DNA of 64,000 bases from Microglena sp. YARC (Eukaryota; Chlorophyta; Chlorophyceae; Chlamydomonadales; Chlamydomonadaceae), in the NCBI GenBank assembly GCA_022414725.1, contig CM039464.1:55148879-55212878 (forward strand), in the 5' to 3' direction. How positions within the stretch are numbered: the first letter of the stretch is position 1; every line of letters begins with the position of its first letter. Shown in pieces: positions 1-27,365 of the stretch. The notes under the pieces are model-generated. The model searched no databases and was not told where the DNA came from. It saw nothing but the letters and a program-made list of their open reading frames with translations. The position numbers and the translations under genes were made by a program.

Positions 1-105
1 AAGCTACAAAAAGATATTAATAGCACTAAAACGATGTCCCTGGAGGAGGCCTACAACCATTAAGCTAGGAGAAACCCAATTTCAGATTTGAAAAAAAACC
101 ACTGT
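1..105 (+). repeat. Dispersed repeat, family G, right end
   Basis: The motif TCCCTGGAGGAGGC, followed by an AAGCTAGG-like stretch and TTCAGATTTGAAAAA, recurs at 7016-7195 and 54880-55035. This copy is cut by the window edge. No terminal inverted repeats or target duplication are seen, so its class is unknown. Confidence 0.6.
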
Positions 106-148
106 GACATTCCTGCTTGGATGACATTAATTATTAAAGCCAGGAATC

Positions 149-797
149 AGGTTTGTTCAGGAGGACCCCAGCTCTGCGTCCTGAGACGCAACATACTTTA
201 CAGCCTGCGTCCTGAGATACAACCAATTCCATAGCACGCATCCTGAGATGCAACCAACCTGCAACCGACCCATAACCGACCCATAGCCTGCATCCTGAGA
301 TGCAACCAACCTGCAACCGACCCATAACCAACCCATAGCCTGCATCCTGAGATGCAACCAACCTGCAACCAACCCATAACCGACCCATAGCCTGCATCCT
401 GAGATGCAACCAACCTGCAACCGACCCATAACCGACCTATAGCCTGCATCCTGAGATGCAACCAACCTGCAACCAACCCATAACCGACCCATAGCCTGCA
501 TCATGAGATGCAACCAACCTGCAACCGACCCATAACCGACCCATAGCCTGCATCCTGAGATGCAACCAACCTGCAACCGACCTATGACCGACCCATAGCC
601 TGCATCCTGAGATGCAACCCGCAACCGACTCATAACCTAACCATAGCCTACATCCTGCGACGCAAATAACCCACTGAAGCTGCGTCTTCAATGATGCAAC
701 TGACCCTCCCTGCATTGCTTCTCGAGACGCAACGGATCCTATGACATTGCATCTTCAATGCAGGATGCAGCGTCCTAAAATACGCTGAATACAACCA
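149..797. repeat. Family H MITE-like element expanded into a 52-bp minisatellite
   Basis: The left edge reads AGGTTTGTTCAGGAGGACC and the right edge holds GCAGCGTCCT, the same ends as the compact element at 22298-22497. Between about 230 and 640 the interior is a tandem array of a 52-bp unit containing GCATCCTGAGATGCAACC, roughly eight copies with few differences. Open frames here in several phases are by-products of the array. Confidence 0.65.
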
Positions 798-1238
798 TTT
801 GTTTGCTCATACATGGTGTCGCTACAAATTTGGGGAGTATTTCCAGGTATTATTAGGCACCATCTTTCTGCACCCCTGTGGCACCCCTCTCACCCATAAT
901 ACACCCTTCCAATCAAAGGGTGCCGAAGACCCCTCAAATTAGCAGAGTGTGGTGCACTAGGTAGTGGGAACTGCAGACAAACATCTGGATGCTCATTAAC
1001 CCAATATATGTTTCTTGACAGGTTCAACGCTTATTTGTTTGCTTATACATGGTGTCGCTGCAAGTTTGGGGAGTATTTGACGCCATTTTTCTGCACCCCT
1101 GTGACTCATAATGCACCCTTTCAATTAAAGAGTGCCAAAGAGGCAAAGACCCCTCAAATTAGCAGTGTGTGGCACACTCGGTAGTTGGACCTTAGGAACT
1201 GCACACAAACATCTGGATGCTCATTAAACCAACATATG
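798..1238 (+). repeat. Direct duplication of an intron end including a splice acceptor
   Basis: Bases 798-1033 and 1034-1238 (continuing at 1447-1470) are two diverged copies of one segment. The first ends CTTGACAGGTTCAACGC, a copy of the acceptor and first bases of polycystin exon 1 at 1456. The second leads into the real exon. Confidence 0.75.
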
Positions 1239-1240
1239 TG

Positions 1241-1438
1241 TAGGGAACGGCAATCTGATATCATATGATAACATGTCATCCAGTGTCATCATACAATATC
1301 ATATAATGTCATACGATGCCGGGAGTCTGACTAGGCTAAAATTACCGTTTATGTACAATATCATATGATGCAATTTGTATGGTATCATATGCTGTCATAA
1401 TCGCCTTTGGTCAACATGATATGATACGCCTATCCCTA
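1241..1438. mobile_element. hAT-like MITE, family D, copy 1
   Basis: A 198-bp element starts TAGGGAACGGCAA and ends GCCTATCCCTA, flanked by a perfect 8-bp target duplication CATATGTG (1233-1240 and 1439-1446). The interior is rich in ATATCATATGAT palindromes. It has no coding capacity. An 8-bp duplication is typical of the hAT superfamily. It ends 17 bp before the acceptor of exon 1. Confidence 0.85.
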
Positions 1439-1455
1439 CATATGTGCCTTGACAG

Positions 1456-18477
<17,022 letters not shown>

Positions 18478-18892
18478 AAGATATCATCAGAGATTGAAAG
18501 CTTCAGAGCTGGCAACACACTTGAGACAGATCCGCAAGCATTTAGTTTCCCGGAAGTGCCCCAGGGCAGCAAGGGCTCCTAGAAGATATCATCAGAGATT
18601 GAAAGCTTCAGAACTGGCAACATGCTTGAGGCAGACCGGCAAGCATTCAGTTTCCCGGAAGTGTTCCAGGACAGCAAGTGCTCCTAGAAGATATCATCTG
18701 AGATTGAAAGCTTCAGAGCTGGCAACACATTTGAGGCAGATCCGAAAGCAGTCAGTTTCCCAGGCAAACCACTGCTGCCAAGGAGGGTCTCTTTAAGCGA
18801 GAGGAGCTGTCCACTAGCAATCCAAATCACCTAAATGTGGTTCAGGAAACCAAAGCTTGGATATTTTATTTGACCAGCACTTAGTGTGCTTG

Positions 18893-19105
18893 AGTTTTTG
18901 GCGGAGCCCCCCCTTCTGGGGGGCGGGAGCCCCCATGTTTACCCATTTGTCCATCCGACCGACCTACCCTGGACCGACCATCCATCCGACCGTGATGAAG
19001 CTGGACACGTCAGTCAACGGTCTCGTAACTAATTCGCTTCCGTTGCCACCTGTCGCTCACTCGCAATCACTCTCCACGATTTTTTAGCGTCGCATGCGAC
19101 GCTGC
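18893..19105 (+). mobile_element. Hairpin element, family B, copy 3
   Basis: Best-preserved copy: a 5' hairpin (CCCCCCCTTCTGGGGGG), TTTACCCATTTGTCCATCCG, GTCAACGGTCTCGTAACTAA, and the 3' palindrome GCGTCGCATGCGACGC followed by TGCATCGAACTTGTTC. Confidence 0.7.
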
Positions 19106-19124
19106 ATCGAACTTGTTCTATTCA

Positions 19125-20735
19125 GCACTGAGTGTATGTGCTACCCTTCATTTATCAGCACTGAGTGTGCTTGGTTTAAATGATTAGCACTGAGTGTGCT
19201 TGATTTAAATGATCAGCACTGAGTTTGCTTGATTTAAATGATCAGCACTGAGTGTGCTTGATTTAAATGATCATCACTGAGTTTGCTTGGTTTAAATGAT
19301 CAGCACTGAGTGTGCTTGATTTAAATGGTCATCACTGAGTTTGCTTGGTTTAAATGATCAGCACTGAGTGTGCTTGATTTAAATGATCAGCACTGAGTGT
19401 GCTTGATTTAAATGATCAGCACTGAGTTTGCTTGGTTTAAATGATCAGCACTGAGTGTGCTTGATTTAAATGATCAGCACTGAGTGTGCTTGGTTTAAAT
19501 GATCGGCACTGAGTGTGCTTGATTTAAATGATCAGCACTGAGTGTGCTTGATTTAAATGATCAGCACTGAGTTTGCTTGGTTTAAATGATCAGCACTGAG
19601 TGTGCTTGATTTAAATGATTAGCACTGAGTGTGCTTGATTTAAATGATCTGCATTGAGTGTGCTTGGTCTAAATCAGCACCGCTGTGTACCAAATCAGCA
19701 CTGCGAACTACTAAATCAGCACTGCGAACTACAAATATAGCACCGCTATGTACTAAATCAGCACTGTGAACTACTAAATCAGGACCACTATGTACTAAAT
19801 CAGCACTGCAAAGTACTAAATCAGCACTGCGAACTACTAAACCAGCACCGCTACATACTAGATCAGCACTGCAAAGTACTAAATCAGCACTGCAAACTAC
19901 TACATCAGCACCGCTATGTACTAAATCAGCACTGTGAACTACTAAATCAGCACTGCGAACTACGACATCAACACAGCTATGTACCAAATCAGCACTGCGA
20001 ACCACTGAATCAGCACTGCGAACAACTAAATCACCACCGCTTTGTACTAAATCAGCACTGCGAACTACTAAATCAGCACCGCAATGTACCAAATCAGCAC
20101 TGCGAACTACTAAATTAGCACCGCTATGTACCAAATCAGCACTGCTTACCACTGAATCAGCACTACAAACTACTGAATCAGCACTGCGATGTACTAAATC
20201 AGCACTACGTGTGCTTGATTCATTTGATCAGGACTACAAGCGCTTGAATCGTTTATTTTATCAGCACACATTGTGCTCGAACATATATTATTTTATATTC
20301 TTTTATTTTATTCGCACTGCGTACGCTTGGTTAGCAGTGCCGATCAAATACTTACTTACTACGAACTGAATCATCTCTGCGTGTGCTTGATTTGTTGGTT
20401 GAACGGCACTGAGTGCGCCCGAATCATTTAGTTGATCAGCACTGAGAGTGATTGAGTATTTAGTTGATCAGCACTGAGAGTGATTGAGTATTTAGTTGAT
20501 CAGCACTGAGAGTGATTGAGCATTTAGTTGATCAGCACTGAGAGTGATTGAGTATTTAGTTGATCAGCACTGAGAGTGATTGAGTATTTAGTTGATCAGC
20601 ACTGAGAGTGATTGAGTATTTAGTTGATCAGCACTGAGAGTGATCGAGTATTTAGTTTATCAGCACTGAGAGTGATCGAGTATTTAGTTGATCAGCACTG
20701 AGAGTGATTGAGTATTTAGTTGATCAGCACCTGTT
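19125..20735 (+). repeat. Three adjacent minisatellites built on CAGCACTGAG/CAGCACTGCG
   Basis: 19140-19665 is a 29-bp unit (CAGCACTGAGTGTGCTTGAT, then TTAAATGAT), about 18 copies. 19670-20200 is a 20-22-bp unit (AAATCAGCACTGCGAACTAC). 20430-20735 is a 32-bp unit (TTGATCAGCACTGAGAGTGA), about ten copies. All share a CAGCACTG core, so they probably diverged from one array. Confidence 0.92.
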
Positions 20736-21064
20736 TATGTACATCATTGGTTAACAATGTTGTTGTTAAACAGGTTTTAACACTCTGAACACCTGTTGAA
20801 CAACCTGAACAGGGTGCAGGAAGTCGTAGGGTGTGGGCGTGACCAAGCACATGACTCTGGTCCAGCAAGAGGCGGGGAGGGGATTCAGCAGGGAGTGCAG
20901 AGCTGCCGGATTTTTTGTGTATGAAAGGAATTTCACCCTAGGACGTGGCTCTCCCGACACAAACAAGCGACACCAAGGATTTAGTTCGAATGGCATTGCC
21001 ACCCCTACAAAAGAGCTGCCGGAGTTGCGGTGAACTTTTCCTATCGCAATGTTTACTGAGACAG
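20736..21064 (+). mobile_element. Dispersed repeat, family A, copy 3, with flanks
   Basis: The clearest copy spans 20905-21025: TGTGTATGAAAGGAATTTCA and TTAGTTCGAATGGCATTGCC. GAGCTGCCGGA occurs on both sides (20900 and 21012), a possible 11-bp target duplication. Confidence 0.55.
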
Positions 21065-21260
21065 ATGAATATATTTAGGGATGTCAAGCTTCCTATCGTA
21101 CCAGATATATTATATCGTATATCGTAAAATATTGAACGATATTGTGAACTGACATTGTACGATCTTTCCAGTTATCCTGTTTATCGTACGATATATCGTG
21201 CCAACTGGCGTACTGTTACCGAACTGAAAATACGATTTGTATTATGTTTACCTCCGTCTA
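21065..21260. repeat. AT-rich palindromic region
   Basis: Clusters of TATATCGTATATCGTA and TCGTACGATATATCGT can fold on themselves. Similar TATATTGTACC and ATCGTAAG motifs occur at 21600-21870. No boundaries found. Confidence 0.45.
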
Positions 21261-21366
21261 CAGATCTGCGTCATATCTTCCTTGGGTCTGTTTAGGGTTT
21301 AGGGTTTCGGGTTTGTTTGATGCACCCAGGCAGGCACAGCTTTCTGCTCGCACCTTTTTGCTCTTA

Positions 21367-21510
21367 GGTAATGATAACGCCTGATGGGGCGAGGTATTAA
21401 GGGAGCCCGTCGTACGCGGGTGGGGAGCGGTCTCCTACCTCAACTGGACAAGCTACCATCGCGGTTGACGACGACCTGCAACGCCAAGAGCGACCAAAGG
21501 GGGAGTCGAA
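21367..21510 (-). mobile_element. tRNA-derived SINE, copy 2, truncated in its tRNA head
   Basis: A perfect 13-bp target duplication CTTTTTGCTCTTA flanks it (21354-21366 and 21511-21523). On the minus strand it begins in the T loop (TTCGACTCCCCC) and ends GGCGTTATCATTACC, so 5' truncation removed the A box. A separate T-arm-like hairpin, GACGGTTCGATTCCGTC, lies just beyond at 21534. Confidence 0.82.
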
Positions 21511-21599
21511 CTTTTTGCTCTTACAATTCGGAGTTTGACGGTTCGATTCCGTCAGGAGTACCTCAGCCTGGGATTTCCTTGAACTGGGTCTGGGCCAGG

Positions 21600-22297
21600 G
21601 AATTCAGTATATCGCCCTATATCGCAGGTTTGTGGTACAATATATTGTACCATAACAGAGCACGACATTCTCGTACTTTTCTATCTTCTTCGGGACTTTT
21701 CTATCTTCTTCGGGATGACTTGATTTGTCTGTATGGACATGTAAAGGACCTGTAATATCCCGTTGATCTCATACTGCTTTTCTAAGAAAAGAGGTTTACG
21801 ATGCTGTAATCGCACGTAAATCGTAAGAAAATATCGTACTTTTGAAATTGCTACATATAGATGGTAGGAATGTTAAAATTACAATATTTGACATTTGTAC
21901 CATCTGTATGTACTACTTACCAAATGAGCTCCCTTGACAAAGAGACATAATGAAAAAATAAAGCTGCCAAACGAACACCCTTGACAAACAAACTCCTTGA
22001 CAAATAACCGAACACCCCTGGCGTAGATACCTCCTGAAAAAATACAGCTTCCATTCCTGCCAAACGAACACCATAGATAGACAAAAGAACCTCCTGAAAA
22101 ATAAAGCTGACCAACGGACACCCTAGACAAAAAAACACCCTTGACAAAAGAACTCCCTTAACAAACGAACTCCCTTAACAAAAGAACATCCTTGACAAAA
22201 GAAAGCTGACAAACGAACACCCTGACAAAGGAACACCCTTGACAACCGAAGGCACGGCTTGGTTTGTCCCTGGACGCTGGACGGCCGGCTTGGCACT
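21600..22297. repeat. AT-rich palindromes and a 20-bp minisatellite
   Basis: 21630-21655 contains GGTACAATATATTGTACC. 21905-22250 is a degenerate array of about 20-bp units such as AAACGAACACCCTTGACAAA. No gene. Confidence 0.7.
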
Positions 22298-22497
22298 AGG
22301 GTTGTTCAGGAGGACCCCCACCTCCGCGTCCCGAGACGACCAATTCTACAGCCTGCCGCAGTGCGTCCTGAGAAGCAACCGACCCTCAACCGACCCATAG
22401 CGACGCAACGGACCCTCCCCACGTTGCGCCTCAGGACGCAACGGACCCTCAAACGTTGCGTCTGCGACGCACGACGCAGCGTCCTGAACAACCCTGG
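22298..22497. mobile_element. Compact family H MITE with 8-bp target duplication
   Basis: Terminal inverted repeats AGGGTTGTTCAGGA and TCCTGAACAACCCT; the 3' end has two extra G. Flanking TTGGCACT is at 22290-22297 and 22498-22505. The interior has several CGTTGCG and GACGCAAC motifs. It is the unexpanded relative of 149-797. Confidence 0.8.
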
Positions 22498-23145
22498 TTG
22501 GCACTGGCAGTTTGCCGGCTTGGCCGTGGTTGGCATCTGGCACAGGTCGGGGCCCCCAGGTGTAAAATACTTGATGTACATGTTAGAGTTAATAAAATTA
22601 AATCGGGTCTTTCTTCTTTATCTTGAGGGGCCTTAGGTGGGTTGGTACAGGGTTAGTTTCAGAGGGGTGTCCCAGAGAGCGCTTAGACCATATTTACAAG
22701 AATTCTATTTTAATTTATTAAAAAGCTGGAAAAGAAAAGTTAATAATCAAACATCTATACGAACATATTTAATGGCCCCTTGTACCTGGGCGGTACTCGC
22801 AAGTGGGCCCTCCCCTTAGTCCCCTTAGGGAGGGGTCCCACTTGATGGCCAATTCCCCTGTACCTGGGTCGGGGCCGGTAAACCCTGCCCTAGTCCTAGG
22901 CCTAATAATAATTGATCTGACCTGAACCGAACCCTGAATCTTGACCTCGAACTGAACCGCCTGTAGCCTGTAGCCCGGGTTCTACCATTTAATTTCGCGA
23001 ATTAGGTTGACTCGCCCATAATCGAGGATGCCCCACCTTACAAACAACCGCTCCAAACTCAACACAGGAGACCCAACTGAACTGCTGACCAAACAAACTG
23101 CAGCGCCAGCGCGCAAGCAGCAGCTGCTGGATGGCTAGCTGTCAA
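22498..23145. other. No gene recognised
   Basis: Mixed unique sequence. 22820-22850 contains an inverted pair around CCCCTTAGTCCCCTTAGGG. A short frame from 22637 has no recognisable features. Confidence 0.5.
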
Positions 23146-23420
23146 GGGTTGGTTTGGTTTGGTTTGGTTTGGTTTGGTTTGGTTTGGTTTGGTTTGGTTT
23201 GGTTTGGTTTGGTTTTGGTTTGGTTTGGTTTGGTTTGGTTTGGTTTGGTTTGGTTTGGTTTGGTTTGGTTTGGTTTGTTTGGTTTGGTTTGGTTTGGTTT
23301 GGTTTGGTTTGGTTTGGTTTGGTTTGGTTTGGTTTGGTTTGGTTTGGTTTGGTTTGGTTTGGTTTGGTTTGGTTTGGTTTGGTTTGGTTTGGTTTGGGTT
23401 GGGTTGGGTTGGGTTGGGTT
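23146..23420. repeat. (GGTTT)n pentanucleotide array
   Basis: About 50 GGTTT units with two phase breaks (near 23214 and 23276), ending in five GGGTT units. Because 5 and 3 share no factor, all frames on both strands are open; the long frames here are artefacts. Confidence 0.95.
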
Positions 23421-24522
23421 GACCATTCCATTTCCGATGCCCTCGCCTGCTGGCCTCGATCCCGTTTCGTGTCTACGCCTTGTTCTATTTATTTATCCGT
23501 CTCGAGCTTCGTTGCCACTGATTGCAGCTTTAGCGGATTGGCTGCCTGGATGTGGGAATTTTGATTCCAACGTTGACCCCCCCACCCCCCAAGTTGGCTC
23601 GATGCCGACAGCTACCTTCTTCGAGTCGCTTCACTCCATGATGCATGCCCTCTGGCCTCCCGTTCCGTGCACCTGGCCTGGCATGCACTCGCCTTGCGCT
23701 GAGTTGCTTTTCGGTTTTGTTGCCCGCGTGGAATCGAGACGACACGAGGCAGCACCAAGGTGACACGAGACGACACGAGGCAGCACCGAGGTGACGAGGC
23801 AGCTGGGTGCGTGGAGGGGTTGGACCCACGGACAGGTAGGGCGCGTGGCAGGTGGAGGCGGGTGGAGGGGGGGGGGGGGGGGGGCGCGCGCTGCCATGAG
23901 AGCCTGCCTGTAGACCATCTTCTTCATAGTCGGCTTGCCTTTCTTGCATGCTGTGCATCAGCCTATGCGACCCGACACGGTTTATCTAGTCGATTCTGCC
24001 CGCGCAATTCTCAACTCGTGATCCGATCGTTCCTGCCCCCATCCTCCAGAGCTTGGCTTTTCCACTAGTCCAGGCTTTTCCACTATTCCAGGCAGCTCCC
24101 CTGTCTGCCTTTTCCTCCAAACGCAATGCAACCTAGGGCTCCTTGAAGCTGACTCAATCAATTGTACAGAAGTGCTGGAATATAAGGGTGTAGTAGCTCA
24201 TGGCAGCGACCTAGAAGCTGCTCAGAAAAGGCAAAAAGAAAAGCCATGGACCACTCGTCTGCAAGGAGCACGGTGATCGCAAGGAGGGTAGCAGCTCTTT
24301 CTGAATTGCTAGCATGAGATAGCTGCATGCATGTACGATGAGATAGCTGGATTGCATGGTTTCTGTGGGTGTGTCCCCTCTTTTTTCTCTGGCCCACGTC
24401 AGCCCCATGCCCAACAGCAAGGGCTGGCTGCATGGGCTGCATGCAGCATGCGCACATATTTCTGGTTACCTGCATGCAGCATGCACCCGAATGCATGATC
24501 GTTTTTATTAATTCTGTATAAT
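23421..24522. other. No gene recognised; GC-rich
   Basis: Contains poly-G at 23868-23884 and two copies of GACACGAGGCAGCACCRAGG (23742 and 23770). Several TGCATGCAG motifs occur near 24340-24490. Frames are short and featureless. Confidence 0.5.
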
Positions 24523-24722
24523 TTTTGGCGGGGCCCCCTCTCCCGCCCCCGGCTTACCCATTTGTCCGTTTGACCGACCGAAAAATTTCTTGCCCGCCCG
24601 ACACGTCAGCCAACGGTCGCGTAACTAACTCGCTTCGGTCAGCTCCATCGTTGCCACCTTTTGTTCCGTTGTCAACACACTCAGCCAATTTTCCGCGTCG
24701 CTGTTGACGCTGCATAGAACTT
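24523..24722 (+). mobile_element. Hairpin element, family B, copy 4
   Basis: Shares TTGGCGGGGCCCCC, CTTACCCATTTGTCCG, CACGTCAGCCAACGGTCGCG and GACGCTGCATAGAACTTG with other copies; the 5' hairpin is shortened. Confidence 0.68.
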
Positions 24723-24724
24723 GT

Positions 24725-25236
24725 GTCATTTTTTGTCAGTTGATCCGGGTTCAAGTGTGTCTTTTTTTGCCTAGTTGATCTGGTTCAAGTGTGTCATTTT
24801 TGCCTAGTTGACCTGGGTTCAAGTGTGTTATTTTTGCCTAGTTGACCAGGGTTTCAGTGTGTCATTTTTGCCTAGTTGACCAGGGTTTCAGTGTTTCATT
24901 TTTGCCTAGTTGACCTGGGTTCAAGTGTGTCATTTTTGTTAACGTTTGGAATGTCCAAATGTTACACCTGGACATATTGCAGCCAAATTGTAAACGTTTC
25001 TTCCGTTCCAAATGCCACATCTGGACATCGTGCAGCCCGGATTTAAACGTTAACGGCAATATCCTTAGGATCCACTGGACCAATTGGAGTGCCAGAGGGG
25101 TAGATCCCCTCCTAGCTGGCTTAGTAAAACAAGTTACAAATTCACATTCTTCACGTCAATGGTGCGTTCTCGTTTTCAAACATCTACTTAGCACATCAAT
25201 GGTGATGACAACTCTTGCAGAGCAATGCATCGAAAA
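24725..25236. repeat. 34-bp minisatellite and flank
   Basis: 24735-24935 is about six units of TTTTTGCCTAGTTGACCTGG plus TTCAAGTGTGTCA. 24940-25050 contains two copies of an AACGTT...CCAAATG...CTGGACAT motif in tandem. No gene. Confidence 0.8.
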
Positions 25237-25431
25237 CAGGGTACTACAAAGCGCACACGGCAGTGTTTTATGCGCACGCTTTTTGAGCCCCACTGCGCGT
25301 TTCGCACAGTTTTTCCACCCGCCCTGTGGGCGCAGCGCACAGTTTTTGCGCTTTTTGCACAAGAAAGCGCTGAGCAATTTGTCATTTGTGCGCTTTAAGC
25401 GCTGACTAATTTGACAAAAAGTAGTACCCTG
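25237..25431 (+). mobile_element. hAT-like MITE, family C, copy 1
   Basis: A 195-bp element, CAGGGTACTAC to GTAGTACCCTG, flanked by ATCGAAAA and ATTGAAAT (6 of 8). The GC-rich interior is full of GCGC and TTTTTGCGC motifs. No coding capacity. Confidence 0.8.
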
Positions 25432-26720
25432 ATTGAAATCCAGTATCACTTTGGCATGCTGTTTTGCTTAGATTAACAGCGATTGTGAGATACAATGCCT
25501 TGGCCTGAATGTACACGTGCGTCACTGCGGCTGAAGGAAATGCGGCAAAATTTATTACAACAGAAACAACGAACAACACGTGTGCGACATAATCTTAACC
25601 ATAACCAAAACTGGGGGGGGGGGGGGGGGGGGGGGGGGCTTTAGGGCTTGGTTAGCATTTGTTACCGAATTCGACCAAGACGCGACAACTTTGTCCCGTG
25701 TGAACGAAAAATGTTTGGATGTACAACAGAAGTCAAAAGTTAACCCGTAATACAGACCCAAACCTGTCTCGTCTGACCGACCTCTTAGCTTCGGTTAGAT
25801 GTCGTTAGACCGGAACTAAACTTATCCCCCCCCCCCCCCCCCCCCCACCCCCCCCCCCCCCCCCCCCCCCCTCCCAACGCTCCCCCCCCCCCCCCCCCCC
25901 CCCCCCCCCCGCCCCCCCAACCCCCCCCCCCCCCCCCCCCCCCGCTAGTTGGTCGCCCCTTAGGGGACTTAGGCGCGATACTTCCGCGATTCATCAACAT
26001 TCTCAAATTAGGTAGAGAAAACCGGCCAAATTGGCCAGTTAAACTGACTGCCCTGACATCTACGTGAATCGTGTTCGATTCCCGTCGGGGGCGGATTACC
26101 ACGGAGGGCACTTTTTGCGTATGGGATCTCAGGGTTGCGGACCGTTCGGCGCGGGCGCTTTTCATTTTTCGTTGCCCTCCTGTCAAATGGACTCAATCCA
26201 GGGACCTGGAGCATGTCTACGATCTCCATGCCTCTCGCAGCTCATTGCATCAAGCGCATTATGCTTGACAAGGAAATCTGCTGTTTCGCACTAGTTCCTG
26301 CAGGTTGCGCAGTAGCAACTGTAGCCTCGGGAGTTACTGCACCTGCCTCCATGGAACTTCGGGAGTCAGTGAGCTATTCAGTGCATTAGCCTTTCAGGCC
26401 ACCAAGTTGAATAATAATGCCATGCCATGCTATATTGATTCTTGACCCCCCAAATATTAAATTGTTCGGATAAGTAAGCAACTGCTTGTGTATCTTTCAC
26501 CAAGGAGGCTGCCACTGCTTGACGAACATTACACCGCCCCCGGGGCCGACCTCCAGGGGACCCGCCAGGGCACCCTACTATTTGCTAGCCGCCCCCTAGG
26601 ACCATATGCGATACTTACGCGGAAATCGTCAAATCTTCACATTTCCCAAGAAAACGGTCAAATCAGCCGGTTAACAGAGTCTGACCGACCTCCAGGGGAC
26701 CCGCCACATGAAGAGCACAT
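25432..26720. other. No gene recognised; homopolymer tracts
   Basis: Poly-G at 25612-25638 and a long poly-C block at 25826-25945 with few interruptions. A TTCGATTCCCGTC motif near 26078 resembles a T loop, but no tRNA fold is seen. Confidence 0.55.
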
Positions 26721-26914
26721 CAGGGTACTACAAAGCGCGCGCGGCAGCGTGTTTACGCGCACGCTTTTTGAGCCCCTCTGCGCGTTTCGCACAGTTTTTT
26801 CAACTCCCTGTAGGGGCAGCGCGCAGTTTTTGCGCTTTTTGCACTAAAAAAAGCGCTGACCAATTTACGTTTGCGCTTTAAGCGCTGAGCAATTTGGCAA
26901 GAAGTAGTACCCTG
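26721..26914 (+). mobile_element. hAT-like MITE, family C, copy 2
   Basis: CAGGGTACTAC to GTAGTACCCTG, 194 bp. The flanks share only CACAT (5 bp), so its target duplication is unclear or eroded. Confidence 0.78.
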
Positions 26915-27174
26915 CACATCGCCTCCTTCGTTTAAAGAAAGATTGATCTATATTTAGCAATCCTGTTTGCTCGAGTGGCCCTAGGCATGGGCTTCACGGC
27001 TGCCATAGCTCATGTAGACCAATGCATAGATGCTAAGTGAACAACTCTAGCAATCTGTAGTCACGGAAGCAAACATGGCACTAACCACACTCTAATCCTC
27101 AATCTATATTTAGCAATCATGCCACAGCCTAATATTGAATCGTACAGCTGGCCCGTTGGCCCCTAAGTATGGTG
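26915..27174. other. No gene recognised
   Basis: Two copies of a segment with CTATATTTAGCAATC (26949 and 27103). Nothing codable. Confidence 0.5.
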
Positions 27175-27365
27175 GAGAGTGTTGGATATAGGAGCGGCAG
27201 GTGGCAACGGAATCGAGTGCAGCGGACCGAAGCCAGTTAGTTACAGCCAGCCACTTAGTTGAGACAGTTGGCTTCATGTGGATCGCACGTCAAGCGCGGG
27301 GGACAACGGGGTGACCCTGGGGGCTTCCGCCCCCCAGAAGGGAGCCCCACCGAAAAACGATGCAT
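27175..27365 (-). mobile_element. Hairpin element, family B, copy 5
   Basis: Reverse complement of the family B layout: GGGGGCTTCCGCCCCCCAGA at its right end and GTGGCAACGGAATCGAGTGC near its left. The open frame of the Pro/Ala repeat region runs into it. Confidence 0.68.

Noticed and set aside
21384..21755. A 123-codon plus-strand frame
   Set aside because: It begins inside a minus-strand SINE and crosses its target duplication; no conserved features.
23131..23763. Long frames of repeated WFGLV or TKPNQ
   Set aside because: Produced by the GGTTT pentamer array, which is open in all frames.
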